A DNA stretch of 16,898 nucleotides, taken from contig JBBIRT010000069.1 of NCBI GenBank assembly GCA_037441725.1, forward strand, positions 1 through 16,898, given 5' to 3'. Below, one piece after another: positions 13,753 to 16,898 of the stretch; the first letter of the stretch is position 1; each line of letters starts with the position of its first letter. The position numbers were made by a program, and so were the translations under genes. This stretch comes from JBBIRT01 sp037441725. GTDB taxonomy: Bacteria > Desulfobacterota > BSN033 > UBA1163. The notes beneath the pieces were generated by a model. That model did no database searches. It had not been told where the DNA came from and worked only from the letters and a program-made list of their open reading frames with translations.

Positions 13753-15486
13753 ATGGATTCCATTCCTCTTTCCCCCCCTGCACAAAAGGTATTAGAGAAG
13801 AGATATTTAAAGAAGGATCCTGATGGAAGGGTGATTGAGACGCCAGAAGAGATGTTCTGGCGTGTGGCTCGAAATATCGCAGAGGCTGAGTATTTTTATG
13901 ATTCCAAGGCGGTAAGGGAAGAGGTTTCCGAGAAATTTTACCACATGATGGCTTCATTGGATTTTCTTCCGAACTCACCCTGTCTCATGAATGCGGGTAG
14001 GGATCTCCAACAATTAGCTGCTTGCTTTGTCCTTCCCATAGAAGATTCCCTTGACTCTATCTTCGAAACGGTTAAACAAACAGCACTTATCCATCAAAGC
14101 GGAGGAGGAACAGGTTTCTCTTTTAGCCATCTGAGGCCCAAAGATGATCCTGTCCAATCGACCGGTGGAATTGCCAGTGGTCCCATCTCCTTTATGAGGG
14201 TTTTCAATATGGCCACTGAAGTGATTAAACAGGGAGGAACAAGGAGAGGGGCCAACATGGGGGTATTGAGAGTAGACCATCCAGACATTATCGATTTTAT
14301 TCATATTAAGATGAACCAAGAGGAGATGACCAATTTTAACCTCTCTGTGGGATTGACTCGAGAATTTATGAAGGCCTTGGAGGGCAATGGTGAGTACCCA
14401 TTGATCAATCCCAGGAATAAAAAAGAGGTTGGACGAAAAAAGGCAAGGGATGTGTTTGAGGCCATCGTTCATGCGGCCTGGGAAACAGGGGATCCAGGGG
14501 TTTTATTCTTAGATAGGATTAATGAAACCAATCCCACTCCAGGATTAGGTGAGCTGGAAAGTACCAATCCCTGTGGTGAAGTTCCTCTTCTCCCTTATGA
14601 GCCCTGTGTCTTAGGCTCCATTAATCTTTCCCATATGTTAAGAGAAAGGGAGGGGAGATGGGAAGTAGACTTTGAAAAGATTAAGAAAACGGTTAAAGGG
14701 GCGGTCCATTTTTTAGATAATGTTATTGACATGAGTCAATTTCCCTTACCCCAGATTACTCAAATGGCAAAGGGGAATCGTAAAATTGGTCTTGGGGTCA
14801 TGGGATTAGCCCATTTCTTTATCCGGTTAGGGATTCCTTATCATTCACCTAAGGCATTGGAGGTGGCAAGAGGACTGATGAGTTTTATTCAGCATCAAGC
14901 TAAAGAAGAATCCATGGAGTTGGCTGAAAAAAGAGGGGTTTTTCCAAACTTTAAATATTCAATTTATAATCGGAGTGGGGCAAGAGGATTAAGAAATGCA
15001 ACCGTTACCTCTATTGCTCCTACTGGTACGCTTAGCCTGATCGCCGATTGTTCAAGTGGAATTGAACCGCTGTTTGCTATTCAATATACACGAAGGGCAT
15101 TAGAGGGGATGGAATTTCAAATCCTGGATCCCCTCTTTCTTGAGATGGGAGAAAGGGAAGGATTTTTAAACCCTGATTTAATCAAGGCCATTTCAGAAGG
15201 AGTCCCCCTCCAAGACGTAAAAGATATTCCTCAGTCCATTAAAGATCTTTTTATCACCGCCTTTGAGATTTCTCCAGTTTGGCACATCAAGATTCAAGCC
15301 GCCTTTCAAGAATATACGGATAATGCCGTTTCTAAAACAATCAATTTTCCAAGGAGTGCAACCGAAGAAGAGGTCAAAGAAACCTTTCTCTTAGCCTATC
15401 AAGAGAAGTGTAAAGGCATTACCATCTACCGGAGTGGAAGCAAGGCTAAGCAGGTACTATCCTGTGGAGCCAAACAAGTCTGTTAG
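13753..15486 (+). CDS. nrdJ: Adenosylcobalamin-dependent (class II) ribonucleotide reductase
   Basis: NrdJ reduces ribonucleotides using a thiyl radical made by B12 coenzyme, so it works without oxygen. From ATG 13753 it has 577 residues, a compact form without an N-terminal ATP-cone. The opening LSPPAQKVLEKRYLKKD matches the family; ATG 13738, ATG 13741 or TTG 13723 are alternative starts. Active-site residues: redox Cys91 (AACFVLP) and Cys285, and the Asn272-Cys274-Glu276 triad in TNPCGEVPLLPYEPC. Also present are QSGGGTGFSFS (115-125), GGTRRGANMG (161-170) and the phosphate loop APTGTLSLI (422-430). The C-terminus ends C-G-A-K-Q-V-C (571-577), probable shuttle cysteines re-reduced by thioredoxin. 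No B12 riboswitch is seen upstream. Confidence 0.94.
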   Translation: MDSIPLSPPAQKVLEKRYLKKDPDGRVIETPEEMFWRVARNIAEAEYFYDSKAVREEVSEKFYHMMASLDFLPNSPCLMNAGRDLQQLAACFVLPIEDSLDSIFETVKQTALIHQSGGGTGFSFSHLRPKDDPVQSTGGIASGPISFMRVFNMATEVIKQGGTRRGANMGVLRVDHPDIIDFIHIKMNQEEMTNFNLSVGLTREFMKALEGNGEYPLINPRNKKEVGRKKARDVFEAIVHAAWETGDPGVLFLDRINETNPTPGLGELESTNPCGEVPLLPYEPCVLGSINLSHMLREREGRWEVDFEKIKKTVKGAVHFLDNVIDMSQFPLPQITQMAKGNRKIGLGVMGLAHFFIRLGIPYHSPKALEVARGLMSFIQHQAKEESMELAEKRGVFPNFKYSIYNRSGARGLRNATVTSIAPTGTLSLIADCSSGIEPLFAIQYTRRALEGMEFQILDPLFLEMGEREGFLNPDLIKAISEGVPLQDVKDIPQSIKDLFITAFEISPVWHIKIQAAFQEYTDNAVSKTINFPRSATEEEVKETFLLAYQEKCKGITIYRSGSKAKQVLSCGAKQVC

Positions 15487-15553
15487 AATTCTCATCCTTA
15501 TAGGCCAAGAGGAAAGGGATTTTATGATCAAATTGGGATAAATAGATATCTCT

Positions 15554-16402
15554 ATGACTATAAGGTTAGATGCTCCTGCCAAAGTCAATCTGAGGTTGGA
15601 AATATTGGGAAGAAGAGAGGATGGGTATCACAAGATAAGGACCCTCCTCCAAAAAATTAGTCTTCACGACACACTCCACTTTTCTTTGAGGAAAAAAAAA
15701 GAGATTTCAATTGAATCTGATCATCCTTCCTTGCCCACCGGGAAGAATAATTTAGTCTATCAGGCGGCAGAATTATTAATCGAAAAATTCGGATGCGATG
15801 GGGGGGTCCATATCAGAATCGAGAAACGGATTCCTTTAGGGGCAGGGTTGGGAGGCGGTAGCAGTGATGCGGCTACGACATTGAAAGCAATGAATCAGCT
15901 TCTGAAGTTAAACCTTCCTAAGAAAACGTTAATGGAAGTGGGTTTGGAGATCGGTGCGGATGTCCCTTTCTTCCTCATCGAAGGTTCTGCTATCGGGTCG
16001 GGCATCGGTGAAAGACTCAGAAAGATAAACCTTCCGCCATTATGGTATATACTTATTTATCCGAATTTTGAGATTTCTACCCGTTGGGCCTATCAGAATA
16101 GTCTGTTGACAAATCAACATTTTCATATTAATTTTAATAAATTTTTAAAAACACCTGAAGGAATTTCGAGAATTCTTTTAAATCATTTAGAAGAGGTAGT
16201 TTCAAAAAGGTATCCTCAAATTGAAGCTATGAAAGAAATGCTTTCTTCGTTCAACCCGATAGGGGTTCTCATGACAGGAAGTGGTCCCACTGTCTTTGGC
16301 CTTTTCACTGAAGAGAAGAGGGCCTCTGAGGCTTACCAAAAAATAAAAAAAATGATAATCAAGAGGGGTTGGATCGTCTTCCAAGCCAAAGGGTTATCAT
16401 GA
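15554..16402 (+). CDS. ispE: 4-diphosphocytidyl-2-C-methyl-D-erythritol kinase
   Basis: IspE is the GHMP kinase that phosphorylates CDP-methylerythritol in the non-mevalonate isoprenoid pathway. The 282-residue protein has the opening APAKVNLRLEILGRREDGYH with catalytic Lys10, the ATP loop PLGAGLGGGSSDAA (94-107), and catalytic Asp136 in GADVPFF. The late GHMP motif LMTGSGPTVFGLF lies near residues 238-250. The ribosome binding site is poor. It lies 67 bp after nrdJ and 72 bp before spoVG; both short gaps hold nothing I can name. Confidence 0.97.
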   Translation: MTIRLDAPAKVNLRLEILGRREDGYHKIRTLLQKISLHDTLHFSLRKKKEISIESDHPSLPTGKNNLVYQAAELLIEKFGCDGGVHIRIEKRIPLGAGLGGGSSDAATTLKAMNQLLKLNLPKKTLMEVGLEIGADVPFFLIEGSAIGSGIGERLRKINLPPLWYILIYPNFEISTRWAYQNSLLTNQHFHINFNKFLKTPEGISRILLNHLEEVVSKRYPQIEAMKEMLSSFNPIGVLMTGSGPTVFGLFTEEKRASEAYQKIKKMIIKRGWIVFQAKGLS

Positions 16403-16474
16403 GGTAAAGAAAGATAGGCTGACGAAAAGAGTTCTTAGAAAGGACCGAAATGATTCCTGGGGAAGGGAGGGCGT

Positions 16475-16738
16475 ATGGAAGTTACAGAGGTAAAAATATT
16501 CCCCGTTCAAGAAGAGAGGCTTAAGGCCTACGTTTCAATCACCTTTGATCATTGTTTCGTGGTAAGAGATCTGAAGGTCATTCAGGGAAACAATGGATTG
16601 TTTGTTGCCATGCCAAGTAAGAAGAGAAAGGATGGGACCTACCGAGATATGGCTCATCCCCTGAACAATGAGATGAGAAAGAAGATTGAATCCATTGTGT
16701 TGTCGGAGTATAATAAAGAAATAGAGAAAAAACTTTAA
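16475..16738 (+). CDS. spoVG: SpoVG family regulator
   Basis: SpoVG is a small nucleic-acid-binding regulator first described in Bacillus but also found in non-sporulating bacteria. The 87-residue protein has the full family pattern: M-E-V-T-E-V-K-I-F-P (1-10), L-K-A-Y-V-S-I-T-F-D (16-25), FVVRDLKVIQGNNGLFVAMPS (28-48) and D-M-A-H-P-L-N (58-64). GGGAGGGCGT precedes the ATG. Its place between ispE and tRNA-Gln is shared with several Clostridia-like and deltaproteobacterial genomes. It does not show that this organism sporulates. Confidence 0.96.
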   Translation: MEVTEVKIFPVQEERLKAYVSITFDHCFVVRDLKVIQGNNGLFVAMPSKKRKDGTYRDMAHPLNNEMRKKIESIVLSEYNKEIEKKL

Positions 16739-16845
16739 ACTTCAAATCCGAGGTTCGAAACAAAAGAATCCATCTTTTTAAAGGTTAAAGAGTTTTATTA
16801 CCTCAGATTTCAATCGTCGGATTTAAAAGATCTTTTTACTATCAT

Positions 16846-16898
16846 TGGGGTGTCGTCAAGCGGTAAGACACAGGTCTTTGGAACCTGGATTCGGAGGT
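16846..16898 (+). tRNA. tRNA-Gln (anticodon TTG), 5' part only
   Basis: The first 53 nt of a tRNA run to the window end. The acceptor 5' strand TGGGGTG is followed by a D arm (stem GTC/GAC around AAGCGGTAA). The anticodon arm CAGGT-CTTTGGA-ACCTG then has TTG at 16878-16880. The U1 start and D-arm sequence closely match bacterial tRNA-Gln. The T arm begins at the edge (GGAGGT) and the acceptor 3' strand is outside. The 107-nt gap upstream holds an imperfect inverted repeat (AAATCCGAGG at 16744-16753 with 16801-16810) and TACTAT (16837-16842), too close to the tRNA to be a convincing -10. Confidence 0.93.

Noticed and set aside
16744..16759. T-arm-like string (GAGGTTCGAAAC) before tRNA-Gln as a tRNA remnant or att site
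   Set aside because: Only about 12 nt look alike, no other tRNA arm is present, and no integrase is seen.

Overview
This window is mostly housekeeping chromosome. It holds about 19 protein genes, the broken pieces of one more, and the 5' half of a tRNA. The DNA is moderately AT-rich, and many genes carry strong GGAGG-type ribosome binding sites. Class II ribonucleotide reductase, a Mut7-C RNase-domain protein, SpoVG, an IscR-like Rrf2 regulator with Nfu, and the order ispE-spoVG-tRNA-Gln suggest an anaerobic Desulfobacterota-type ('deltaproteobacterial') bacterium. That placement is inference from gene content, not from a marker phylogeny. A run of ten Ns at 12836-12845 shows this is a draft scaffold.

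Layout. (1) 1-3356, minus strand: queA-tgt-yajC-rpsF-ssb (ssb runs off the window), joining the two committed tRNA queuosine steps, a Sec translocon accessory, and ribosomal/ssDNA-binding proteins. The usual secD-secF after yajC are absent. (2) 3588-6052, plus strand: purM and a translationally coupled FAD-dependent oxidoreductase, divergent from queA with a good sigma70-type promoter. (3) 6049-10627, minus strand: ndk, a disrupted rlmN, mtnP, a Mut7-C protein, rsmD and coaD, covering nucleotide, CoA and methylthioadenosine metabolism plus rRNA/tRNA modification. coaD converges on the oxidoreductase gene and their stop codons overlap. (4) 10628-11101: a long divergent gap with a MITE-like inverted-repeat element. 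(5) 11102-12408, plus strand: trxB coupled to a small exported protein. (6) 12610-16738, plus strand: a small Cys-rich protein interrupted by the assembly gap; an Fe-S-type Rrf2 regulator with nfu; nrdJ; ispE; spoVG. (7) 16846-end: the first 53 nt of tRNA-Gln(UUG).

Connections. TrxB maintains the thiol pool (through thioredoxin) that re-reduces class II ribonucleotide reductase; Ndk then makes the dNTPs. The Rrf2 protein keeps the IscR Cys3-His cluster ligands, sits 6 bp upstream of an Nfu scaffold gene, and has a dyad over its -35 element, so an autoregulated Fe-S unit is a reasonable reading.

I found no defence system, CRISPR array, prophage or biosynthetic cluster. The items most worth a second look are the doubly damaged rlmN, the MITE-like element before trxB, the candidate Rrf2 operator, the Cys-rich small protein, and the G6/C6 hairpin at the nrdJ start.
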